Of a stretch of DNA of 6,108 nucleotides, positions 1-6,108 are shown piece after piece. This DNA comes from Puniceicoccales bacterium (GTDB lineage: Bacteria > Verrucomicrobiota > Verrucomicrobiia > Opitutales > UBA953), in contig JAITXH010000104.1 in the NCBI GenBank assembly GCA_031284845.1, forward strand, positions 1 to 6,108, written 5' to 3'. A program made the translations under genes and the position numbers. The notes beneath the pieces are model-generated. The model was not told the DNA's origin. It saw only the letters and a program-made list of their open reading frames with translations, and ran no database searches. Every line of letters begins with the position of its first letter. The stretch's first letter is position 1.

Positions 1-164
1 GATTGCATTTTATCATCCGATGTGCCGGGGCCTCATGAAATATGCAGACGGAAAAGGCTTTCCAATCCCGTAGCACACGCCACATTCCCACAACAAACGA
101 GAAAAAGAAACCGCATCCCCTCTGCCAATCACACGCATACAAAAAACAAAAAATCGCCTCTCCC
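1..164. other. 5' leader region with no assignable gene
   Basis: No recognisable gene is seen here. The frame of the following gene stays open back to an ATG at base 42, but the 41 extra residues are rich in Lys, His, Gln, Thr and Ser and look unlike coding sequence. Bases 140-155 are A-rich, as in a 5' untranslated region. The frame starting at base 2 is open from the window edge to a TAG at 71-73 (23 residues), so it could be the tail of an upstream gene, but the peptide matches nothing I recognise. I see no convincing -35/-10 pair and no terminator hairpin followed by a T run. Confidence 0.4.
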
Positions 165-1934
165 ATGTCTTCCTCATCACCTCAACATTATTGGATGCAG
201 CGTGCCCGCCGCCTCGTCTGGCGCGTCAATTCCGGCTGGTGGCTAGCCCGTTTCGCGCCCCTCGCCTTTGCCGCTTCACTTGCAGGCTTGCCTGTCCTGC
301 TCTGGTCCCGCGCAGCCGGATCGGGTGCCGGGCCGTTTTGGGCCGTGTTTTCCGGAGTCCTGTTGCTCACTGCATTGTTCGCTGCGTGGCAAACGCGCCA
401 CCTCCACGAGAATGCCGCCGACGCCCTTGCCAGACTCGACAACACGCTCTCTTTGCACAATCGGCTAAGTTCCGCCCGTGCCGGTGTCGGCGACTGGCCA
501 CCCGTGCCCTATGAGGCACCATCCGGTGCCTTTCGCTGGAAACTCGGACGCGCCGGCGGGCTTCTCCTGTCCAGCGCCACGCTACTGGTGCTCGCTGCTG
601 TCGTCGCTATCCCTTCCGGGGCCTACACGCCTCCTCCGTCTCCGGAAATCCCCCCGGCGCTCAACGATGTGCGCACATGGACGAGTCAGTTGCGCGAAGA
701 GAAGCTCGTTGAACCCAAAGCGCTCGAAGCGCTGGAAGAAAAAACCGATGCCCTGCTCCGCCATCCGCAAGGCGACTGGTATAAGGCCGGTGCCATGGAA
801 GCCGCCGAGCACCTGCGCGAGCAAACCGCGCAAACGCTTAAAAACCTCGACAAGGATTTGGCTGCCATAGAAAGCGCAGTCGCTCAGGCTCAGGCCTTCA
901 TGGACAAGCTGCCGGAGCCGCTTGCCGAAGCCCTGCAAAAAAGCCTCGCTGAAGCCTTGCAAGGGCTTGACCTCTCCACGCTCCCCATCACTTCGCTCCA
1001 GCGCGATCAGTTGCGCAATCTCGACATGAAGGCACTCACAAAAATGTCGCCTGAACAACTGAAGACCATGCTTGAGACGCTCAACAAAAACCGTGAAGCA
1101 CTGGCCCGCAACGGCGGCACAAAACAGGGCGCGGGCAAGCAAGGCACGGGCAAGCAGGGCGAAAAACCTGCGGACGGGCCGTCCATTCCGGCATTCCTTT
1201 TCGCGCCCGGTAAAAGTGATCCGCTCGACCGCTTGCTCGAGCTCGCCAAACCAAGCAACAACCTGCTCGTCCGCCGCGCCTTCACCGCGTTGACTCCACA
1301 TGAGCGCGACTTGATCCAAAAAGCTTCCGCTGAGGGCCGTCTTGCCGTCCGTGCCGAAAACGGTGCGGAGAAAGGCGAGGTGGAGGGCGTCGTCTTTTTA
1401 CCATCCACCTCGTCCATCCCCGGCATCACCGATCCGGCTGATGCTCTAGTGGAAGACGCGCTTGCCATGCTGCTTGAAGACCCTGCCACCCGCACCCCTC
1501 CCACCGCGCAGCAACTAGATGCCGTATTAAAGGCACTCCGCGACAACCGGGTGCGCCTCAGTTCCTTTTCCCTTAAAGAAAATCAGGGCGAATGCAAAAA
1601 TCCTTCAGCGAGCGGTGCTGTCGCGCTTTGCCTCACCGCCAGTGCCGGCAAAGGAGGGCGTGGCGGCGGGCCGAGCGCACCCTTGACCTTCGGGGATCAA
1701 TCCCCCGGCATGAACGCCCGGAATCGTGAACAACTCGCAGGTAAAGACCGCGAACACGACACGCTCGGCGATATGCAGGGCCTCGGCACGGGTAAACACA
1801 AAGTGGATAAAAACGCCTACAAAGGCCCCGTGTCCGGAGGCACCGCCGCCAGCACTGGCGACGGTGGCGATTCCGTCTGGGTGGACAACCTCACCCCGGA
1901 AGAACGCGCTACACTGAAAACTTATTTCAAATAA
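165..1934 (+). CDS. DUF4175-like membrane-anchored protein of MoxR/VWA-type neighbourhoods
   Basis: A 589-residue protein of unknown biochemical role, probably held in the inner membrane by its N-terminus. Hydrophobic segments lie at about residues 29-48, 57-75 and 130-152. Between the second and third is the motif LDNTLSLHNRLSSA (91-104), which resembles a motif of DUF4175-like proteins encoded beside MoxR ATPase, DUF58 and VWA genes. After a proline-rich link (156-164), residues 165-315 are charged, Ala/Leu/Glu/Lys-rich and probably helical or coiled coil, with a repeated LAEALQ (about 253-266). A low-complexity Lys-Gln-Gly stretch follows (320-334). A Gly-rich segment with APLTFGD (505-511) precedes a C-terminus ending NLTPEERATLKTYFK, both also reminiscent of that group. 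I chose ATG 165 because the protein becomes natural-looking there; the in-frame ATG at 42 adds an unlikely basic leader, and ATG 195 is a later option. No Shine-Dalgarno motif precedes it. The coding region is secure; the family is inferred from memory of motifs and architecture, and partner genes would lie left of the window. Confidence 0.75.
   Translation: MSSSSPQHYWMQRARRLVWRVNSGWWLARFAPLAFAASLAGLPVLLWSRAAGSGAGPFWAVFSGVLLLTALFAAWQTRHLHENAADALARLDNTLSLHNRLSSARAGVGDWPPVPYEAPSGAFRWKLGRAGGLLLSSATLLVLAAVVAIPSGAYTPPPSPEIPPALNDVRTWTSQLREEKLVEPKALEALEEKTDALLRHPQGDWYKAGAMEAAEHLREQTAQTLKNLDKDLAAIESAVAQAQAFMDKLPEPLAEALQKSLAEALQGLDLSTLPITSLQRDQLRNLDMKALTKMSPEQLKTMLETLNKNREALARNGGTKQGAGKQGTGKQGEKPADGPSIPAFLFAPGKSDPLDRLLELAKPSNNLLVRRAFTALTPHERDLIQKASAEGRLAVRAENGAEKGEVEGVVFLPSTSSIPGITDPADALVEDALAMLLEDPATRTPPTAQQLDAVLKALRDNRVRLSSFSLKENQGECKNPSASGAVALCLTASAGKGGRGGGPSAPLTFGDQSPGMNARNREQLAGKDREHDTLGDMQGLGTGKHKVDKNAYKGPVSGGTAASTGDGGDSVWVDNLTPEERATLKTYFK
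1122..1166 (+). repeat. Three imperfect 15-base tandem units in the coding region
   Basis: Three consecutive 15-base units (1122-1136, 1137-1151, 1152-1166) each begin AARCARGGC and encode KQGAG, KQGTG and KQGEK. They keep the reading frame of the surrounding gene and form a flexible basic linker between the helical region and the C-terminal part. Such units commonly change copy number by slippage, but that is inference here. Confidence 0.7.
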
Positions 1935-1947
1935 GGCGCGTTCGCCT
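1921..1947. terminator. Possible small hairpins between convergent genes
   Basis: Two overlapping inverted repeats sit where the two convergent genes end. CTTATTT (1921-1927) and AAATAAG (1929-1935) form a near-perfect palindrome around a single C. AGGCG (1934-1938) and CGCCT (1943-1947) form a 5-bp GC-rich stem with the loop CGTT. The GC-rich hairpin lies just past the TAA of the plus-strand gene and before the minus-strand stop at 1952-1950. There is no long T run on either side, so a classical intrinsic terminator is not shown. The convergent placement is the main argument for a shared bidirectional stop signal. Confidence 0.3.
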
Positions 1948-1949
1948 GC

Positions 1950-2375
1950 TTACGACGCCATCTCCCGCCAACAATTCCACAGCCAGTTTAGCACCACAGC
2001 GGCGATTACTCCTGCCCTTGGCAACCATGCCCCCAGCTTGGAATTTGCGTGGTAGCGCAGCACCGGAGTCCGGCGCCACGCCGTGCCAGCGCACCACAGC
2101 CAGACGGCAATACTGCCCAGGCAAAGAAGAGTCCACGCCGGGTTGAAATAAAACGCCTGCCCGATGTGCCCGTGGGCAAGCGCAAGTGTGCTGCGTGTGC
2201 CACCACAGGCCGGGCACGGAATGCCGGTAACCCGGAAGAGGATGCACCACGGTAGCCACTCCTGAAACTGCAAAACGGTGATGCCTCCGGTCAACCAGCC
2301 CACTGGAATCAGCACAGATAACCAACGCTCGGCGCTGATTTCTCCGGGGATAAGCGGGCGGCGGTAAAACGGCAT
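1950..2375 (-). CDS. DUF2752 family small membrane protein
   Basis: A 141-residue protein of the DUF2752 family, whose biochemical function is unknown. The signature is the motif CPACGGTRS (residues 54-62), the family's CPxCGxTR pattern, followed by a helix containing the FNP of the family (FYFNPAW, 75-81). Three hydrophobic segments are visible at about 18-37, 78-97 and 121-136, so it is probably an inner-membrane protein; length is normal for the family. The start is ATG at 2375-2373. An in-frame extension to 2549 would run into the upstream methyltransferase gene and has an unnatural sequence, so it is rejected. No Shine-Dalgarno motif is visible; the leader is T-rich. The gene begins 25 bases after the stop of the rRNA methyltransferase on the same strand, so the two are probably co-transcribed. 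A functional link is not implied. The two motif cysteines could bind metal or form a disulfide, but this is speculation. Confidence 0.87.
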   Translation of the reverse strand: MPFYRRPLIPGEISAERWLSVLIPVGWLTGGITVLQFQEWLPWCILFRVTGIPCPACGGTRSTLALAHGHIGQAFYFNPAWTLLCLGSIAVWLWCAGTAWRRTPVLRYHANSKLGAWLPRAGVIAAVVLNWLWNCWREMAS

Positions 2376-2400
2376 GGTCGTAAAAGCAGGGAAAAAAAGG

Positions 2401-2967
2401 TTATTCAGGCCGGAGGATGCTCGCCGCAGGTTGCCCCTTCCCCCGCGCCAACTGGCGGTGCAGCTTCCAGCCAGACGGCACCGGCGGCGACCAGCCACCA
2501 GGCGCTTCCAAAACGATGCGGGCATCGGGACCGGAAAACCACGCAGCAAGCCTGCTGACGAGCGCCTCCGCCTCCTCTTGCCAAAGCGACCAGGGCGGAT
2601 CGCAAAAAATCAAATCAAAGCCCCCTTCTCCCTCCGGGGGTGTCCATCGCAACGCATCCGCTGTCACGATACCGGCGACCCGGGCGTCCACTGCGCAGGC
2701 TTTGGCAACCGCAGCGGTATTCTCCCGGATAGCAACGGCAGCGGCGGGGTTCTTTTCGACAAAGACCGCACTCCGCGCCCCGCGGCTGATCGCCTCAAGG
2801 CCGTAAGCGCCCGTGCCGGCAAAAAAATCGAGCACCCGTGCTCCGGGGACAAAAGCGCCGAGCGAAGAAAATACTGCCTCGCGCAGATAGTCTGTCGCGG
2901 GGCGAATCTCGCCGCGGGCGGGAAGGCGGAGCGGGATGCCGCACGCAAGACCACCAGTGATACGCAT
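2401..2967 (-). CDS. rsmD: 16S rRNA guanine(966)-N2 methyltransferase RsmD family
   Basis: A 188-residue SAM-dependent methyltransferase of the RsmD family, which in E. coli methylates the exocyclic N2 of G966 in 16S rRNA during small-subunit assembly; it acts in the cytoplasm. Seen in order: start MRITGG (1-6); RPATDYLREAVFSSL (22-36), matching the family's RPTxxxxRE block; SAM-binding motif I DFFAGTGAYGLEAISRGA (47-64); acidic VFVEKN (68-73) after strand 2; and the catalytic DPPW (123-126). Length is typical. ATG 2967 was chosen because the homologous protein begins exactly with MRITGG; the frame stays open upstream to 3666, but that stretch lies antisense to the exporter gene and is not protein-like. 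No clear Shine-Dalgarno motif precedes the start. It is the first gene of a minus-strand pair with the DUF2752 gene. Family assignment is firm; the exact methylated base is inferred from family membership. Confidence 0.93.
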   Translation of the reverse strand: MRITGGLACGIPLRLPARGEIRPATDYLREAVFSSLGAFVPGARVLDFFAGTGAYGLEAISRGARSAVFVEKNPAAAVAIRENTAAVAKACAVDARVAGIVTADALRWTPPEGEGGFDLIFCDPPWSLWQEEAEALVSRLAAWFSGPDARIVLEAPGGWSPPVPSGWKLHRQLARGKGQPAASILRPE

Positions 2968-3114
2968 GGGAAAGACGAAATGTGCCCCCATCCGTAAAAA
3001 GCAAACATGCAATATACGAGATAAAGACAACTTTACACACAGGCAAAACACCGCTTGTCTGCACGACAATGTATTCATGTCGCCGCGCAATCCGCATCGT
3101 ACACCATTTCTCCC
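2968..3114. promoter_or_regulatory. Divergent intergenic region, likely holding both promoters
   Basis: This 147-base gap separates the starts of rsmD (minus) and the exporter (plus) and is more A/T-rich than its flanks, especially 2995-3050. For rsmD, the minus-strand hexamer TATATT (3016-3011) is a fair -10 with only a poor -35 (TGTGTA) 17 bases upstream. For the exporter, TTTACA near 3032 is a possible -35, but no good -10 stands 17 bases downstream. No clear operator palindrome was found. Promoter activity is inferred mainly from the divergent layout. Confidence 0.4.
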
Positions 3115-5439
3115 GTGACAACTTTTGAACGACTCCACCGCTTGCTGGCATGGGTGTGGCTCGCCGCCGTTGTCCTGATGCTCGGCACACTCGCCTGGCT
3201 CGTGCCCCGTGCCAAGCTCGATACCGACATCATGAACTTGCTTCCCGGCGGGAGCGAATCCGGTGTGCCCACCGCCATCACCGACGCCTGCGTGCAACGG
3301 CTCAACCAGCAGCTCATCTGGTGTGTCTCCGCGCCGCCCGGCGCACCGTCCGCAGCACCCGCCCGGTGGTGGTTTGAAAAGCTCAAAGCGCTCCCGGAAC
3401 TCGCCGCCGTCTCCGGCCCCGTGCTCCCTGAACAGCAATCGGAATGGGGTGCATTTCTCTTTAAGCACCGCACGCAAATCCTCGATTCCACCACCTGCGA
3501 ACGCCTCGAAAAAGACCCCGAAGCATGGGCGCAGTGGGTCGTCGCCCAAGTCTATTCGCCATTTGCCGGAGTAAGCGCCACGGAACTTAAAAACGACCCG
3601 CTGCTCCTCACCCGCGCCCGCCAGAGCGCACTGCTCAGCGCCAATGCCAGTCTTTCGCTGGAACACGACTGGCCTACGTCCACCGACGCCTCCGGGCGCT
3701 CATGGCAAATCGTGCACGGCCAACTGCGCGGTGCCGCGTTTGACATCAACAGCACGCGTGCCCTCGTCGCGAAACTCGATGCCCTGCACACTGAATTTGC
3801 ACAGCTCCACCCCGGCGCGGAGGTTCTCCGGCGAGGCGCTATTTTTTACAGCGCCCACGCCGCCGCGCAATCCGAGTCCGATATCTCGGCGCTTGGCACT
3901 TTCTCGCTTCTGGGCGTCACGCTCGTCATTTTCCTGTTTTTCCGGTCGGTGCGCCCGCTTGGTCTCACACTGCTCTCCACCGCGGTGGGCACCGTTGGCG
4001 GCGTCACTGCGCTCCTGTTGTGTTTTGATTCCGTGCATCTCGTAGCCCTCGTGCTCAGCACCAGTATCATCGGCGTCGCTGTGGATTACGCCCTGCACTA
4101 CCTCACGGAGCGCATGATGCACGGGGCCGATGAGTCGCCTATCGCCGGGATGAGGAAACTCCTGCCCACGCTGGCGCTCGCATTTTTCACTAGCGCACTC
4201 GCCTACCTCGCACTTGCCATCGCGCCCTTCCCCGGCTTCCGCCAGCTCGCCGTTTACGCTATTGCCGGACTCGGAAGCGCGTTTGTGACAGTCGCATTGT
4301 GGTTCCCGTTTATGTCGGGAAAAATCCCGAAGCGCATTCCCTATGGGATGGGGATAGTAAAAGGATGGCTGCACCTGTGGCGGGAGCGCCCGGTCGTGCG
4401 CGTGGGTATCCCCAGCCTCGTCGCTCTGCTTGGTGCCATCGGCCTTTTCCTTCTGCATCCGGACGACGACGTTGCAAAGCTACAAGGCTTTCCGCCGGAG
4501 TTCGCGGAAAACGAAAAGCGAGTCGGCGCACTTACCGGACAGGGCACGAATGTGAGTTGGTATGTCATCCACGGCAGCAATGCCGACACCGTCCTGCTGC
4601 GTGCCGGGCAACTGGGTGACACGCTTACCCGGCTTCAAGCGGAAAAAAAGATTTCCGGCTTCCGCCTGCTCTCCGACCAAATTCCCCCTTTGCACCTGCA
4701 ACAAAAAAACCAAGCCGCCGTGAAAAAAGCTTTTCCCGCCGTCGCACGCCGCTTGCAGGAAGCCGGCATACTGCAAGAAGGTGACCTGGCCCTGGCTGAA
4801 AGTGCGCCCCTCCTCCCCGCAGAATGGCTCGCCAGCCCGGTGAGCGATGGCTGGCGGTTGTTGTGGTTCGCCCTGCCCGACGGTTCCGCTGCCGCGCTGG
4901 TGCCGGTCTCCGGCGTGACGGACAATGCGGCAATGTCCAAGGTGGCAGCCTCCCTCGATGGCGTCCACTGGATGAACAGGCGTGCGGAACTGAGCGCACT
5001 CTTTACGCTGCACCGCGTCCAACTCAGTTGGCTGCTCGGTTTGGCACTGCTCATCATCGGCACAGTCTTCTCGGTGCGCTTCGGCCTCGCACGCGGCCTG
5101 CGCAACACTCTTCCTGTGACGCTCGCGCTCGTTGCCGCGCTGAGCGCAGTCGCTTTTTCCGGGCAATCGTTAAACCTTTTCTCGATGCTGGCACTCGTGC
5201 TCGTTATCGGCATTGGGATAGACTATACTTTGTTTTTCGCCAACGGGGCCTGCCCGCCTTCGACAACAATGATGGCGGTCTCCATAGACGCCGTGACCAC
5301 GTTGTTATCGTTCGGGATGCTGGTCTTCAGCAGCACTCCGGCGATCGCCGGATTCGGCTTAGTGCTGGTAGCAGGCATATCCACTGCCTTTGTGCTGGCT
5401 CCGCTCGCTCAATCTCCACAAATAAAAAGGCGCTTTTAA
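3115..5439 (+). CDS. RND/MMPL-type exporter of an aryl-polyene-like cluster
   Basis: A 774-residue inner-membrane protein with the two-fold RND/MMPL layout. It has one membrane segment (about 11-30), a large extracytoplasmic domain (31-255), and segments at about 260-278, 281-303, 306-327, 351-370 and 375-400. The second half repeats this: one segment (429-447), a second extracytoplasmic domain (448-634), then about 635-656, 664-682, 686-709, 717-740 and 742-762. Each half carries the charged signature in the membrane: GVAVDYALHY (320-329, Asp324) and GIGIDYTLFF (699-708, Asp703), expected to act in proton coupling. Homologues next to DUF3261 lipoproteins and ketosynthases occur in aryl polyene clusters and are thought to move the lipid-like product. 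The protein ends right after the last helix. I chose GTG 3115, giving a short basic leader before the first helix; a TTG at 3055 in the same frame adds 20 unconvincing residues. No Shine-Dalgarno motif is seen. It leads a plus-strand operon, 22 bases before the next gene. Substrate is inferred from context. Confidence 0.88.
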   Translation: MTTFERLHRLLAWVWLAAVVLMLGTLAWLVPRAKLDTDIMNLLPGGSESGVPTAITDACVQRLNQQLIWCVSAPPGAPSAAPARWWFEKLKALPELAAVSGPVLPEQQSEWGAFLFKHRTQILDSTTCERLEKDPEAWAQWVVAQVYSPFAGVSATELKNDPLLLTRARQSALLSANASLSLEHDWPTSTDASGRSWQIVHGQLRGAAFDINSTRALVAKLDALHTEFAQLHPGAEVLRRGAIFYSAHAAAQSESDISALGTFSLLGVTLVIFLFFRSVRPLGLTLLSTAVGTVGGVTALLLCFDSVHLVALVLSTSIIGVAVDYALHYLTERMMHGADESPIAGMRKLLPTLALAFFTSALAYLALAIAPFPGFRQLAVYAIAGLGSAFVTVALWFPFMSGKIPKRIPYGMGIVKGWLHLWRERPVVRVGIPSLVALLGAIGLFLLHPDDDVAKLQGFPPEFAENEKRVGALTGQGTNVSWYVIHGSNADTVLLRAGQLGDTLTRLQAEKKISGFRLLSDQIPPLHLQQKNQAAVKKAFPAVARRLQEAGILQEGDLALAESAPLLPAEWLASPVSDGWRLLWFALPDGSAAALVPVSGVTDNAAMSKVAASLDGVHWMNRRAELSALFTLHRVQLSWLLGLALLIIGTVFSVRFGLARGLRNTLPVTLALVAALSAVAFSGQSLNLFSMLALVLVIGIGIDYTLFFANGACPPSTTMMAVSIDAVTTLLSFGMLVFSSTPAIAGFGLVLVAGISTAFVLAPLAQSPQIKRRF

Positions 5440-5461
5440 AAAAAGCACAAACACCACGCTC

Positions 5462-6031
5462 ATGTATCTCCGCTTATTCTTAATTCTCCCGTTGTTTCTT
5501 TTGGCCGCCTGCGCCGCGCCAAAGCCCGAAGCCACGCTCTCACCGGGCGTGACAATCGCCCTGCCAAAGCCTGGATTGGCCGAGCCGCTGCACCGCGAAC
5601 AACTCCTTACTGCCACCACGAAGGGCACTTCGCGCAACCTCCAAACCATCCTCGAAGCAGACGCCGCACACATCACACTCGCCGGACTCTCTCCCGTGGG
5701 CGCACGCCTGTTCAAAGTGGACTATTCCGCCACAGGCATCGCCGTCGAGCAGCTCACCATCCTGCCCGAACTGCCGCCTGCCGGACAAGTGCTTGCCGAC
5801 ATCATGCTGAGCTACTGGCCTACCGCCGCCTGGCAACCCGTGCTCCCGCCCGGCTGGACGCTCCGCGACGACACCCCCGCGCTGCGCACACTGCGCAACG
5901 CGCAGGGCGACCCGGTGGAAGAGATTTTCTACATAGCACGGCAGGGTAAACGCGAGCCGGTGCGCATCCGCCACCACATCTTCGATTACGAAATCCACCT
6001 GGCAGACGTCGGCTCGGAGGGCGTGCCATGA
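5462..6031 (+). CDS. DUF3261 family outer-membrane lipoprotein
   Basis: A 189-residue predicted lipoprotein. The N-terminus has a short basic-hydrophobic signal peptide and the lipobox LAAC (14-17), so Cys17 would be lipidated. Ala at the next position is not an inner-membrane retention signal, which suggests the outer membrane. The mature part matches the DUF3261 pattern as I know it: LPKPG near residue 34, QLLT (47-50), a central strand-rich block with AGLSPVGARLFKVDY (74-88), LPELPPAGQVLADIMLSYWP (101-120), and a C-terminal HHIFDYEIHL (171-180). Length is usual for the family. DUF3261 genes are typical members of aryl polyene clusters, beside the MMPL exporter and ketosynthases. The molecular role is not established; help in delivering or holding the product at the outer membrane is a fair guess. 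The start is ATG 5462, 22 bases after the exporter stop, with an A-rich leader and no Shine-Dalgarno motif. Its TGA overlaps the next start as ATGA. Confidence 0.87.
   Translation: MYLRLFLILPLFLLAACAAPKPEATLSPGVTIALPKPGLAEPLHREQLLTATTKGTSRNLQTILEADAAHITLAGLSPVGARLFKVDYSATGIAVEQLTILPELPPAGQVLADIMLSYWPTAAWQPVLPPGWTLRDDTPALRTLRNAQGDPVEEIFYIARQGKREPVRIRHHIFDYEIHLADVGSEGVP
6016..6020 (+). promoter_or_regulatory. Shine-Dalgarno site for the ketosynthase
   Basis: GGAGG lies 7 bases before the ATG at 6028, inside the end of the lipoprotein gene. It is the only strong ribosome binding site in the window and supports the ATGA-overlap start, which is likely also translationally coupled. Confidence 0.7.
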
Positions 6032-6108
6032 TATTCTTCAACGCCGTCGGCCTCATCAATGCACTTGGCGACTCCACTGCGACCGTTCGCGACAGCCTCC
6101 GTAGTGGG
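6028..6108 (+). CDS. Beta-ketoacyl-ACP synthase, N-terminal fragment cut by the window edge
   Basis: Only the first 27 codons are present; the gene runs off the right edge. The peptide begins MIFFNAVGLINALGDS and continues to SLRSG. This fits the N-terminal strand and turn of condensing enzymes of the FabF/FabB type, where a hydrophobic strand leads into a G-x-x-x-A/P-x-G block followed by a helix and a short loop ending in RSG or AGxSG. The usual VVITG opening is shortened, as in ketosynthases I recall from aryl polyene clusters. The active-site Cys and two His residues lie beyond the window, so it cannot be told whether this is a catalytic ketosynthase or a chain-length-factor-like partner. 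The start is set by the overlap with the lipoprotein stop and by the GGAGG upstream. If the call is right, it elongates an ACP-bound polyene chain in the cytoplasm. Confidence 0.72.
   Translation, partial: MIFFNAVGLINALGDSTATVRDSLRSG

Noticed and set aside
42..164. N-terminal extension of the first gene from ATG 42
   Set aside because: The added 41 residues are basic, Ser/Thr/His/Gln-rich and unlike the rest of the protein; the DNA is partly A-rich like a leader, and no ribosome binding site precedes base 42.
582..1319. Minus-strand open frame of 245 codons
   Set aside because: It lies wholly antisense to the first gene and its product has no recognisable motifs; long antisense frames are expected in GC-rich genes.
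1007..1546. Minus-strand open frame of 179 codons
   Set aside because: A Ser/Arg/Pro/Ala-rich shadow of the first gene with no family features.
2374..2997. Plus-strand open frame of 207 codons
   Set aside because: Antisense to rsmD, which has all family motifs; the product is Arg/Pro/Lys-rich without recognisable domains.
2968..3666. Upstream extension of the rRNA methyltransferase frame to 3666
   Set aside because: The RsmD homology begins exactly at MRITGG (2967); the extension is antisense to the exporter gene and not protein-like.
3700..4458. Minus-strand open frame of 252 codons
   Set aside because: Composition dominated by Glu, Arg, Gly and His, typical of a shadow of a membrane-protein gene; fully inside the exporter.
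4480..5213. Overlapping minus-strand open frames of 228 and 192 codons
   Set aside because: Both lie antisense to the second half of the exporter, with no motifs or plausible start.
5425..5437. AAAAG-GCG-CTTTT inverted repeat at the end of the exporter gene
   Set aside because: Only a weak A/T stem with a 3-base loop inside the coding end; followed by A rather than T, so not a terminator, and the next gene is 22 bases away in the same operon.
1..6108. CRISPR arrays, tRNA or rRNA genes, insertion sequences, phage genes
   Set aside because: I looked for regular spaced repeats, tRNA-like cloverleaf ends, terminal inverted repeats and transposase or integrase motifs and saw none.

Overview
The window looks like ordinary GC-rich bacterial chromosome with tightly packed genes and short gaps. 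A Gram-negative host with an outer membrane is implied by a lipoprotein with a lipobox and a pump of the RND/MMPL class. No gene here fixes the phylum. The first gene resembles large membrane proteins found beside MoxR/DUF58/VWA genes in Verrucomicrobiota and Planctomycetota. Nearly all starts lack a Shine-Dalgarno motif. Together these lean weakly towards Verrucomicrobiota (Opitutales-like), which is inference only.

Layout. Bases 1-164 hold no gene I can name. Bases 165-1934 (+) encode a 589-residue membrane-anchored protein with three N-terminal hydrophobic segments and a long, charged, partly low-complexity remainder. It converges, across 15 bases containing a small hairpin, on a minus-strand pair: an RsmD-type 16S rRNA guanine-N2 methyltransferase (2967-2401) followed 25 bases later by a DUF2752 membrane protein (2375-1950). 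A divergent gap of 147 bases (2968-3114) separates that pair from a plus-strand operon that runs off the right edge. The operon holds an RND/MMPL-type exporter (3115-5439), a DUF3261 outer-membrane lipoprotein (5462-6031), and the first 27 codons of a beta-ketoacyl-ACP synthase (6028-6108), which overlaps the lipoprotein stop by ATGA.

How the genes work together. The order MMPL exporter, DUF3261 lipoprotein, ketosynthase is a signature block of aryl polyene (APE) and related flexirubin/dialkylresorcinol-type pigment clusters. In these, a type II fatty-acid-like synthase builds a polyene that is placed in the outer membrane. The exporter and lipoprotein are thought to move or anchor the product, and the ketosynthase extends the chain. 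Here the block starts directly after a housekeeping rRNA methylase. The ACP, ligase, acyltransferase and LolA-like genes that often precede the exporter are therefore not on its upstream side, and must lie downstream, elsewhere, or be absent. This cluster edge is the most interesting part of the window. The cluster type is known; its arrangement here may not be.
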